Source: Oryzias latipes (lineage: Eukaryota; Chordata; Actinopteri; Beloniformes; Adrianichthyidae). From it: a stretch of 64,000 nt of DNA. The stretch spans positions 961,001 through 1,025,000 of the forward strand of contig NC_019877.2 in NCBI RefSeq assembly GCF_002234675.1, given 5' to 3'. This document shows, piece by piece, positions 21,655-32,195 of this stretch. The position numbers and the translations under genes were made by a program. Numbering within the stretch: the stretch's first letter is position 1; each line of letters opens with the position of its first letter. A model generated the notes under the pieces. That model worked only from the letters and a program-made list of their open reading frames with translations. It was not told where the DNA came from and did no database searches.

Positions 21655-23640
21655 TTCTAGTGAAGTAAAGCTTCAATTAAAGTCGCAAGCGGCGTTGTAT
21701 GGCCCGCAGATGCAACCCGCCTTCCACGCCCTCACCACCCTCACCGCCCACCTTTGATCAAGGCTAGTCAATGCTACATATGCTAATTATGCTAACTATG
21801 CTAATTTGGCTAAAAGTGCTAGCATAGCGATCAGCATAATCAACTGACTCAGAAAAACACATTCCTCAAGATACTAATTATGACAACTATGCTAGTTATG
21901 CTAATGTGGCTAAAAGTGCTAGCATAGTGATCAGCATCATCAACTGACTCAGAAAAACACATTGCTCCATTGGTGAGAGGTATATGTAATAAGTTGATAA
22001 AAAAAAAACTTTTTCAAAATGGCGGCTTTTCTGTTGATTCTATCTCCATAGCAACCATTTTGTGTTTTGGTCGCCTTTTGATGACGAACAGATCGATGTC
22101 AGTTTCAGACGAATCGGAAAAAGTTAACTTTTTGTTGTCCTTAGCAACAGTGTTTTTATGCTAACCACGCTCCCACATTCCTTATATGTCCATATCCAGT
22201 GTTTTTCAATGTATTCAGATTTAGGCATGAATGCATGCATTCAAATTTCACAGTAGTCCTTTGAAAAACATAGGAGTTATAACAATGCGCCACTTTGCTA
22301 GCTCGCCACTCGCACGGCGTTCAAAATCTACAACTTCTAATTTCAACATTTTTTCTACAGTAGCTTGCCATTGATGCCCAAAAAGTTTTAAGACGATCGA
22401 TGAAAATACTAACAACAAGTTTAGCTTTGAATCCGGGGGCAAAGGTGTTTTTATAGAAAATTCAAGATGGCGGCCTTTTTCCGAGGTCAAAGGTCGATGA
22501 ATCTCCAGAAGTGATTGTAGACTTACGCCAGGGACATGTGAGTCAAATTTCGTGGAAAAAAAAAAGTTCATTTTCTAATGTTGTGTAAAAACGCGAAAAT
22601 CTCTAAATGGCAGATTTTGGCCCCGTAGGTGGTGTCGTCATCACGTAATGATTTGAAAACATTGATTAGATATACCTGACAAAGTTATCTGGGTTTCGTT
22701 AGCCTATTCTTAAAAAAAAAAAAATTTTTTTTTTAGCCGAGTCAGCACTTTTTTTTGCGATCGTGTTTTGTTTACCACGGCCACATTCCTTTAACGATTT
22801 TGTCGTATGTTACATTGTTTTGTTCAGTGTGGGCCAGAGAATCGCATATTTCAGTTTCAGGACATTCCGTTAAAATATGTGCGAGCTAGCTAAAACCTCA
22901 ACAGTTGCGAATTCGCCACTCGCACGCCTTTCAAAATTTACAACTTCTAATTCCAAAATTTTGTCCACAGTAGCTTGCCATTGATGCCCGAGAAGTTTCA
23001 AGAAGATCGATAAAAATCCCTAGGACGAGTTTTCGTTTGTATCCGTTACTAAAGGTGCTTTTTTATGAAAATTCAAGATGGCCGCCTCTTCCCAAGGTCA
23101 AAGGTCAACGAAACTTCTTTGGTTATTGTAGAATCAAGGTCTTGGCATGTGTGTGCAATTTTGTGAAAATCGCTCAAAAAAAAAGGTTTTGTTTTCCCAC
23201 ATTGTCAAAAAAAACGTAAATCGCCAATTCTCAGAGTTTGCCACAGAATGGCCGCCAAGCCGTAGGTCGTGTGGCCATCCAATAATGATTTCAAAACTTC
23301 TTTGGGATATCTCCAACACGCGTGTTTTGGTTTCATAACTGTACTTCGAAATATTTTTTTTGGCCCCATAAGCAATTTTCGGCCCATTCATTTTTTTTAC
23401 GGGAACGCTCGCCGTGATGTCATCAACCTAGGGGGGTGACGTTCTCTTTGCCGAAAATTCATTTTCAATTTATCCTAGGTGTGTGCCAATTTCGGTGACT
23501 TTTCGGCTATCTTGCGGGGGTCAAATCTGCGATCAACGGATCCGTTAGAAACGGGAATAATAATAAACGAAGCTGATGAAATATAGAAAATTTTCTGGTC
23601 AGGTGGCCTATGTATTTCAATTTTTCTGTCTTTTACTATA
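21655..23640. repeat. Unclassified non-coding repeat with internal duplications
   Basis: Two scales of duplication are visible. A 100-bp tandem pair occupies 21775-21965 (ggctaaaagtgctagcat at 21808 and 21908). A segment of about 360 bp at 22280-22640 recurs at 22890-23290, offset 608 bp (cagtagcttgccattgatgcc at 22360 and 22968; aattcaagatggc at 22460 and 23070). The unit recalls the long non-coding repeats common between fish genes. No frame, inverted terminus or tail assigns a class. Confidence 0.6.
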
Positions 23641-23945
23641 GGCTGGGCATGTTTTTTTGGCTTTAAACCCGTCTTTTAAGGGCTTTTTGGGGCTTTTTTG
23701 TTTTTTTGTCGTCATTTTTGCGACTACAATTTTGACATTTGTGCGATGGTGTTGTGCGTGTGTGTGTATTTTTGTTGCGTTACACAATTGTCGTGTTGTT
23801 TTGTGCTTTGGGCGACTTTTAACCTCATTTTTTTGGCGTTTTGACGCGTTTTTTTGACGTTTTGGACCTTTTTGAGTGTTCGCTCGTAGCAGTTACAATA
23901 TGGTCCTTGCAGTCTGTGAGTGCTGCGGGCCATAATAAACCTATT
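23641..23945. other. Strand-biased T/G-rich tract
   Basis: About 300 bp where the plus strand is dominated by T and G with repeated TTTTTTTGxC and GACGTTTT words (23660-23890). No coding content. It directly precedes a solo LTR. Confidence 0.5.
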
Positions 23946-24516
23946 TGTCATGGTGCCTCTGTCAGCTCTCTTCCCCCTCCCCTCTCTGCTTGGCCTCTGA
24001 TTCATCCCAGCTGCGTCCACTCATCTCATCACCTTACCGACCTACTTAAGGAGCCTCAAGACCAGGATTCATCGCCAGATCGTTACCCCTGATGGTGCTA
24101 GTCTGGTTTTCCTCTCTGTCTTTTCATGTCTAGTATCTCGTCCATGCCTCACGTACGTTTTCCTGTCTCCAGGACCTTCATGCCCACGAGTGGACACCTC
24201 GAATCAAGAGACAACCGAGCAGAACATCACCAGAAGCCACCTACCTCGTCACGGAGTCTCAGTCACGTCCAAAGCCATAGCCGAACCTCCAGCCAAGCCA
24301 AAGAGCCACAGCCGAGCCGAAGCCACGCCAAGAGCCGCAGCCGCACTTCCACGTCTCGCTTCGGAACTTCGACGTCCCCCCAGCTTCGCCGCCCTCCTGC
24401 CACAGCAAACTACGTCACCTTTCTGGAACAATTAAACTTATTTACTTACTTCCATTCACCTCCTGTCCTCTTTCGGGTTCCAGCAACTGGGTCTGCCAAG
24501 TTAGTTAGCCATGACA
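23946..24516 (+). mobile_element. Solo LTR of the gypsy family, TSD CTATT
   Basis: 571 bp, TGTCATGG to CATGACA, flanked by CTATT at 23941-23945 and 24517-24521. It shares 5' and 3' ends with the LTRs at 2835 and 15900 but has a longer, more divergent middle. TATA-like cttaagg near 24045. No internal gypsy sequence. Confidence 0.92.
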
Positions 24517-24885
24517 CTATTGCTGTTATTGCTGAAATAGAGTTGATTCTGTTTTTAATTGAAAAGAATCTGTGAATCCATATTTAAATGTTTTCTTCTT
24601 AAAAAACGTGTCAATGACTCGTAATAATAAAATTAAATAAATAAAGTCCTAAAGAGTCCATTTTCATACAGATGATGACGACATCCCAAAAGACCTTAAA
24701 GACAAATTGTAAGAATATTTTTGATGTTGAAAAGTCAATGAAACTTTAGAAAAAGGACAACTTTAAAAATTATTTATTATTTCAGGACCTAAATATGTTT
24801 TTTTTAACATTTGCTGAAGTAGGATTTCTGTCAAACCAAGTTCTGTTGCTGCTTGATGCTTCATTAGTGAAAGTTTATCCCTAAT
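24517..24885. other. No recognisable feature
   Basis: AT-rich sequence after the solo LTR, with short frames only. Confidence 0.5.
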
Positions 24886-24889
24886 TTGT

Positions 24890-25205
24890 TCAAATAATAA
24901 TAATGGATTAGATTTATCTGCGCTTTTCCAGACACTCAAAGTTCTTACATTGTGTCCATTATTCATTCACTCCTCATTCATACTTGGTGATGGTAGCTAC
25001 TGATGTAGCCACAGCTGCCCCGGGGCAGACTGACAGAGCCTATGGTCCCTCTGACCATCACTGGAATCATTCATTCACGCACCAGGGGAGCTGAACTAAA
25101 GGCAAGGGTGAAGTGTCTTGCCCAAGGACATAACAGTTGGCTAGGGGGAGCGGGGATCAAACCACTGACCTCTCGATCATTTGCTCAACCACCTGAGCCA
25201 CTGCC
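24890..25205 (-). mobile_element. tRNA-derived SINE, second family
   Basis: Minus-strand head GTGGCAGTGGCTCAGGTGG (A box) and GGTTTGATCCC (B box), then CCTTGGGCAAGACACTTCACC. The tail runs into AT-rich DNA near 24890. The head resembles a tRNA but lacks a complete cloverleaf. Confidence 0.85.
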
Positions 25206-25472
25206 ACTGTTCACTTCAACTCTCTTCAGTCCTGGATCTGGTTTCCCACATCTTCCTCTCCTTTCAGGCCTCATCTTCAGCTTCCAGGGCTTCTGGGACT
25301 GAAGCTCAGAGTCGGAATCCACAGACTGGTTGTGGTCTTGGTCCTCGTCTTCGTCGGTCTCATTGGTGGCGTAGCAGCCTTTCTGTCTGGACAGACACCA
25401 TAGAAGCACTGAGATTGTGTTATACACAGTCAGCAGGATCTCACTGATGATTCCTAATGATTCCAGAGACAC
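25206..25472 (-). CDS. Possible exon: hydrophobic segment plus acidic tail
   Basis: I do not recognise it. The minus-strand frame, open from about 25480, has a hydrophobic stretch GIISEILLTVYNTISVLLWC long enough to span a membrane. A short basic turn (LSRQK) and an acidic, Asp/Glu/Gln-rich tail (TDEDEDQD) follow, then a basic end (LKMRPERRG). There is no ATG at its head, so it would be an internal or last exon; tttaag before gtctg near 25495 is a weak acceptor. The layout suits the end of a type I membrane protein. No partner exon was found nearby, and a chance frame is possible. Confidence 0.3.
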
Positions 25473-26195
25473 AAAGTAGACTCTTTTCAGACCTTAAACC
25501 CCATTTTAGAAGACAAAACAATGAATCTTTGTGTTTTTAAAGGTTTCTGTCAGTTGGTCTATTCTAGAGACACGACAAAGACTTCAACTGAAACTCCAAA
25601 AACTCTCAGTCAAAAACTTTTGCTTGTTAACCAGAAGGTAAAAATCAAACAATTCCTGCAAACAGGTGACTTTCTTCAGGAAAACAAGGAAGGAAACAGG
25701 AGAAAGGTGAATCAGAAAGGACCTCTCTTCTTGAACCCCCCCCCCCCCTGACGTCACAGTACTGTAGTTTGGGTTTGTGTCAGACGTTTGGTCTTCTCTG
25801 GAGCTAATAAGAGAGTCGGATATCTATTCATTTCACAACCTTAAAACAGAATCACGTTGAAACATGAAAAAGTTTTTGTGCATCAGAAAAACAATAGAAA
25901 CTGGTTATAAAATGTTTCTGATGCCCTGAAGGTTGGAAAGAGGTTGGAGCCACTCGGACTTCTTCCAAATGTTCTCATGAAACATCTTGAAAAATTAACT
26001 ACACAGTGAGAATAAAAAGTGTTTGATCACTTGCTGATTTAGTTGGTTTGCTCACTAATACTGACATGATCATTCTATACTTTTAATAGTAGATGTATTC
26101 TAACATGGAGAGACAAATTATCAAAACAAAACTCCAGAAAATAACTTTAAAGAATTCATATTCATTTATTTGTATTTCCCTGAAGGAAGTAATTA
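25473..26195. other. Unassigned, with a lectin-flank fragment at 25880-26000
   Basis: Mostly unassigned AT-rich DNA with a C-run at 25736-25749. 25880-26000 repeats the caatagaaactgg to ctcatgaaac segment also seen at 4335-4460. No gene is supported. Confidence 0.45.
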
Positions 26196-26198
26196 TTT

Positions 26199-26500
26199 GG
26201 GGCTGCACGGTGGCACAGTGGTTAGCACTCTTGTCTCACAGCAAGGCCTCCGGTTCAAGTCCCGGCAGGGGGCCTGAACCAGAACACCAATGTGGGACTT
26301 TTCTGTGTGGAGTTTGTGTGGGTTTTCTCTGGCTTCAATTGCTTAATTAATAATTGGTTACCCTAAATTGTCTGAGTGATTGTGACCTGGTGACCTGTTC
26401 AGGGTGTCCCCTGCCTTCACCCACAAGAGACCTGGATAGGCTCCAGCAGCCCCGTGACCCCCGAAATGGACAAAAAGGAAGAAGAAGACTAATAAATGAA
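26199..26500 (+). mobile_element. tRNA-derived SINE, third family
   Basis: Begins ggggctgcacggtggcacag (A-box region), B box ggttcaagtcc near 26252, and ends with the tail ctccagcagccccgtgaccc followed by ATGAATGAATG. This is the widespread fish SINE head and tail. Confidence 0.85.
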
Positions 26501-26741
26501 TGAATGAGGGGATGGATTTTCCACCATTCTGGAGTTGCCGAAGGTGTGAGGCAGCTGTCTGATGGGGGCTTACTGTCCAACCCCAGTTCAACCATGTGGA
26601 CTTTAATGCCCATGGGGGGAACAACAGTGGCGCCCAGAAGGACGTGATGTGAACAGCCTCCCTGCTCTGAACCGGAGCTGCGTTCTCTTGTTGGACCTCG
26701 TCATGGTTTGTCCGTGAACAGACACCATGTTTGACCCCAAA

Positions 26742-27142
26742 TAGCCCTGCACAATATACCGCAAATTTATCGTTATCGCGACATTAAGCTGTGCAATATG
26801 CATACCGCAAAAGACGGCGAAAATCGCAATAAATGGTTACCTTAAATGTGCTAAAACAATCTCATGGCAGCTTGAAATATTGAACAAATGAAATAAATCC
26901 CTTTATGCATTTAACCAATCGGAAGGACCCGTTTACATTGTTGATCAATCAGATGAGCCCTTTTATGTTTGATGTTTGCCTCCTATGTCGACGAGGGTCA
27001 TTTGGAGTATAATTTTTAAACTATTGCAGTGAAATGGACATGATGTTTTTGGTTGTTTTGCTATTTGTTTATATACCGCAATTTATATCGTTATCGCAAT
27101 ATTAATCACCAATATCGCATATCGCGAGTTTTCCTCATATCG
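26742..27142. mobile_element. hAT MITE, TSD ACCCCAAA
   Basis: Terminal repeats tagccctgcacaatat and, inverted, tagggctgcacgatat. 8-bp duplications ACCCCAAA at 26734-26741 and 27143-27150. The uninterrupted site gaccccaaaggtgttcagg is present in units 2 (about 34070) and 3 (about 43640), so the insertion is specific to unit 1. Confidence 0.9.
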
Positions 27143-28277
27143 TGCAGCCCTAACCCCAAAGGTGTTCAGGTCATTACAGGTGGCTCCAGGAGTCATGGTC
27201 TACTTTGGAACTGATGAAAGAGGAACCTCTGGATTTGTTATTGCACAACATAAAACAGTGAGGAGTCTGAGAAAGATTTTGTTTTACTGAGAAAAACAGA
27301 AACTGGTTTTAAAGAATGAACCTGATAACTTGACGGTTGTAAAGTGGCTTATGAAAAAACTCAAACTCCGCCCCATTGGCCTCCAACTGTCTCTTAATAT
27401 GTGATGAAATGTTCTTGGCTGTCACGAGATGAAGGCGTTCCCTACAGACATGGAACAAAGTTCTATGTGAGCCCCGCCCACTTTTAGTCTGATTTAAGGA
27501 TGAGACTCAGCCTCAACCAGCAGAACTTCAGCTTCAGCTGCTCTGGTGAGTTTTCTTGATGTCCTGCTTTCATTTATTTGATTTTTTGTCATCAAACGTT
27601 CTTCTAGAATGTCTCCATTTCTTTCAAATGATGCCGTGGTCTTTGTCCTGTTTTAGTTCTTTAGAAAGTTCTTGGTTTTTGTGTATTTTCTACAGACAAA
27701 TGTTAGGATCTTGGTGTGTTTTAGGCTATGAGTTGGTTAAGATTGTTGGATTTTCTAATCTTTTTCAGTCTGGTCCTGCTCCAGACCGTCTTCAGAGGAA
27801 ACAACTTCTCCCAGAAGTAGGGATGAGTACCGTGCCCCGGTATTGAAGCAGCCCCGGGGCCACGTTCTTCAAGACCGCAGTATCGTTAAGATCTGACCTG
27901 AACGGTTCTGCTATCAGTACTGGAGAAGTTACTTTTTCTTTTTTGTGTGTCCCACAAGCGTTATCTGCCATATTTAACTCACCAAGTCAGTCAACTTTCC
28001 GTTAATCAATAATGATATTAATTTCGGTATTCTCGTTGAAGCGGAGAGCTCTGTCTGTCTATTTGTGTGCACGGGAGGCGGGGCTGTTGTTCAGACAGCA
28101 CGCGCCGCGCGCGCACACACACAAGACAAGGCAGCGCACACACCGTCAGTGGCGATCTCGTAGGGGACACGTGAGCGCCCTAGACTAAGAACACCCGTTT
28201 CTGTGTAAAATTAATGAAGTTTGCATCAAGCAGCCCCGACCATCCTGTCACCTTCCTGCTACGATGACCGCATGTTG

Positions 28278-28325
28278 CGCTGTTTGTGTAGAACACGCTG
28301 GGGCGGCGCGTTCTACACAAAACAA
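28278..28325. repeat. Inverted repeat (hairpin) in the hAT element
   Basis: Arms tttgtgtagaac and gttctacacaaa flank a GC-rich loop, giving a 12-bp perfect stem. Just upstream (28078-28135) is a GC-rich, CG/CA-rich block. Probably a structural part of the non-autonomous hAT element. Confidence 0.7.
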
Positions 28326-28736
28326 ACAGGTAGAGAGGCGGGGCTTAAATTCACCACTTATGATTCCAGACCCGTGAGACACTATCAGCTAATTCCTAAT
28401 ACTAATGACTAATGATAGTTGTCATCCGTAAAATTAATATAATTTATTGGATTAACTGGATTTAAACAAAAATAAATAAATAGAAAGGAGTCTGCATCAA
28501 AGTGAATTTGTTTCCATCATCTCACTCAATCCTAACTCTGGTGTTTGACAGACAGAAAAGTCTATTCAAGGTTGTGGAAAATGGACAAAAGATCAAAGGA
28601 AACATCACACTCATAAATAATAAAAATAATTAGATTAAATAATTAAATAAATATCCTGTCTGGAACATTCTCATGTATAAAGTAAATTTTGTTTGTCAAA
28701 AAACAGTGTTGTTGCATAATGAGGAAATAAAACACT

Positions 28737-31700
28737 TTAGATTAGATTAGATTAGATTAGATTCAACTTTATTGTCACTGCACATGTAGGTACAAGGCAG
28801 CGAAATGCAGTTAGCATCTAACCAGAAGTGCAATAAGCAGTAAGTACAGAATAAAGTTCTATAGTATGTACAATAACTATACAGGTTAGTATTATGGACA
28901 GAATTTACAGATATTAATACTATAAGCACGATATACAGATAGGTGTACTATGAATATACTATACAGATGGGCTATGTAAAAGGGTATGAACACTATAGGC
29001 AGAACTATGAACATAATTTACAGTATTGCAATGGACAGTAAAGTGCATAGAAAATATTACAATGTGCAGATGGATTATACAGTGTTCCTGGATGAACAGA
29101 CAGTAGTGCAAGTAATAACAAGTTACTGTTTTTGCTTGTTGTGAATAAATAAATGATTCAGAGTGTTGAAGAGGGGGGAGGAGTCTATGGTGGTGTGTGG
29201 GGGGGTGTTTTAGGGGTGTCAGAGGGAAGAGTTCAGCAAGGAGACAGCTTTAGGGAAAAAGCTGTTCCTGAATCTTGTGGTCCTTGTCCGGAGGCTCCTG
29301 AAACGCCTCCCGGAGGGGAGGAGGTTAAACAGTCCGTGGTCAGGGTGAGAGGAGCCCTTGAGAATGCTGCGAGCTCGACGTAGACAGCATTTCCTCTGGA
29401 TGTCCTCAAGAGCAGGAAGTGGTGTCCCTGTGATGCGCTGCGCAGTTTTCACCACCCTCTGCAGTGCCTTGCGGTCAGCCACTGAGCAGTTCCCATACCA
29501 GACTGAGATGCAACTCGTTAGGATGCTCTCGATCGCACACCGGTAAAAGTTCACCAGAATGTATGAAGACAGCTGGTTCTTCTTCAGTGTCCCGAGGAAG
29601 AAAAGGCGCTGGTGAGCCTTCTTGACCAGGCTGGAGGTGTTTGTGGCCCAGGACAGTTCCTCCGAGATGGTGGTTCCCAGGAACTTGAAGCTGGAAACAC
29701 GTTCAACAACCATCCCGTTAATGTGGATGGGGTCATGAGTGCTTCCATTCTTCTTCCTGAAGTCCACAATGAGCTCCTTGGTCTTGTTGGTGTTGAGGAG
29801 CAGGTTATTGTCAGCGCACCATGTGGCCAGGTGCTGTACCTCTTCCCTGTAGGCAGTCTCATCGTTGTCACTGATGAGGCCAATCACCGTGGTGTCATCT
29901 GCAAACTTAATGATGGAGTTGGATCCATGCACGGGCTTGCAGTCGTGGGTGTAAAGGGGGTAGAGGAATATGCTCAGCACACAGCCCTGTGGTACGCCAG
30001 TATTAAGTGTGATGGTGGTGGAGTGGGTGTGACCTGACCGAACATGCTGAGGCCTGTTGGTCAGAAAGTCCATAATCCAGTTGCAGAGGGAGGTGTTGAT
30101 TTCCAGGTCTCAAAGTTTTGTGGTCAGCTTGGAGGGAATGACGGTGTTAAATGCTGAGCTGAAGTCAACAAACAACATCCTAACATATGTGTTGTTATTG
30201 TCCAGGTGTGTGAGTGCAGAGTGCAGCACTGTGCATACTGCATCCTCTGTGCTCCTATTTCTGCGGTAGGCAAATTGGTGTGGGTCCAGTGTGGGTGGGA
30301 GGCAGTCTTTGAGGTGTGCTAGGACCAGTCGCTCGAAGCACTTCATAATGATGGGTGTGAGTGCCACGGGGCGATAGTCATTCAGGCACGTTGGGGAGGA
30401 GTGTTTCGGTACTGGCACAATGGATGTGGACTTAAAACATGTTGGCACAGTTGCCTGGGAGAGGGACAGGTTGAAAATGTCTGTGAAGACCCCTGCAAGC
30501 TGCTCTGCACATGCCCTAAGCACATGTCCAGGAATGCCATACGGGCCAGCAGCCTTGCGTGCGTTGGTCCGGCTCAGTGCAGTTTGGACATTTGAGGGGG
30601 TGAGTTTAAGGGGTTGGTGGTCTGCTGAGGGTGAGATTTTGGTGGCCGTCCCCTTGCTGTCGCTGTTGAAGCGAGCATAAAAGTCATTTAGCTCGTTAAG
30701 GAAGGAGACGTCCATGACTGTTGGTGTGCAGTTGCTTGACTTGTAGTCACTGATGATCTGGATGCCCTGCCACATGCGTCGGGGGTCAGAGTTGGAAAAG
30801 TGTTCCTCTACCTTCAGCTTGTAGCAGTACTTGGCCTTTTTGATGCCCCTTTTCAGGTTAGCCCTGGGTTTACTGTAGGCCTGAGCGTCGTCTGACCTGA
30901 AGGCAGCGTTGCGGTCTTTCAGCAGGAGTCGAACCTCCTTGTTCATCCATGGCTTCTGATTAGGGTACGTTGTTATCTGTTTTTCTGTTGTTACACTGTC
31001 AATGGTGGAGTTGATGTAATCCAGTACAGAGGAGGTGTAGATATCAATGTCCGTGTGAGAGCCACAGGCAGCCTGTGAAGCAAACATGCTCCAGTCAGTG
31101 TGTTGAAACCTGTCTTGAAGTACAGTGTCTGCTCCAGTTGGCCACACTTTGATGGTCTTCTCTGATGGCTTCACACGGTTGATGAGGGGTGAATACTTAG
31201 GGGTGAGAAACAAAGAAAGGTGATCAGACTGTCCGAGGTGGGTGAGGGGGTTCGCGATGTAAGCTCCATTGATATTTGTATAAACATGATCCAAAGTTTT
31301 GTCTCCTCTGGTGTGGCAGGAAACATGCTGGTGAAATTTGGGGAGTACTCTTTTTAATTTGCAGTGATTAAAATCACCCGCAACAATAAAAGCAGCCTCT
31401 GGGTGAGCAGTCTGTTGTTTACTAATGGCTGCATGAAGTTCGTTCAAAGCAAGCTTGGCATTAGCATCCGGTGCAATATAGACTGCAGTTATTATGGTGG
31501 AAGTGAACTCCCGTGGCAGATAAAAAGGTCTACATTTAACCATGAGAAACTCTAGGTTAGCTGAGCAGTGTTTTCCAACAATGACAGTGTCTGTACACCA
31601 AGCTTTGTTGACATAAATGCACAATCCACCACCTCTTGTCTTGCCGGAGTCATCTGCTGTTCTATCTGCCCGGAGCATGTAGCGTCCTGCTAGCTCAATA

Positions 31701-32195
31701 GCATTGTTGGGTACGTCGTTGTGTAGCCATGTTTCTGTGAAAACCATGACATTGCAGTCCATAAGTCTCTTACTGTGGGTGATGCGGAGTCGTAACTCGT
31801 CCATTTTGTTCACCAGTGACCGCACATTAGCGAGGAAGATGCTGGGTAAAGAGAGCCGGAGCGGTGTTAGCTTTAGCTTGGCTCTTACGCCTCCGCGCTT
31901 CCCCCGCCTTTGTTTACGATCCCGACGCCGCCTGCGAGCACTTCCGTCCGGCCGGGTAGAGTGCGAAGACTCGGTTGTTCTAGCGATCTCAGGGATGAGT
32001 CGAAGATTGGTGATAAAGCTGCTGGTAAAGTCCTCACCGATATCCAAAAGCTCGTGTCGAGTGTATGATGTTAAAGCAAAGCTGTTCAGTACGAACAGAC
32101 CCGAAATGAGCAGGAATAATACTGCAAAATTGCAAAAACTGGAGAGACGCTGAGCCTCGCGATGCGTTCGCGCCGCCATCTCGGTTCACATCTCG
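28737..32195 (-). mobile_element. Nearly full-length LINE (Rex1/CR1/L2-like) inside the hAT element
   Basis: The minus strand shows a short 5' UTR, a single long ORF2 and a 3' UTR that ends in (ATTAG)n-type repeats at 28737-28764, then aactttattgtcactgcacat. No separate ORF1 was found. Exact family assignment needs a database comparison. Confidence 0.88.
29219..32179 (-). pseudogene. LINE ORF2: endonuclease and reverse transcriptase, one stop codon
   Basis: Starts at ATG 32179 (MAARTHREAQ). The N-terminus holds a hydrophobic stretch (FAVLFLLISGLFVLNSFAL, about residues 18-36), then a basic block (RRRRRDRKQRRGKRGG). The APE-type endonuclease shows FTETWLHNDV, VAGDFNH and SDHLSLF; the linker shows LNDFYARFNSD. 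The reverse transcriptase shows [42 protein letters not shown] and the active site FADD. One in-frame TGA at about 30110-30112 (after SKLTTKL) breaks a frame otherwise open for 986 codons. The end ([20 protein letters not shown]) is typical of the family. A single substitution would account for the defect, so the insertion is young. Confidence 0.92.
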
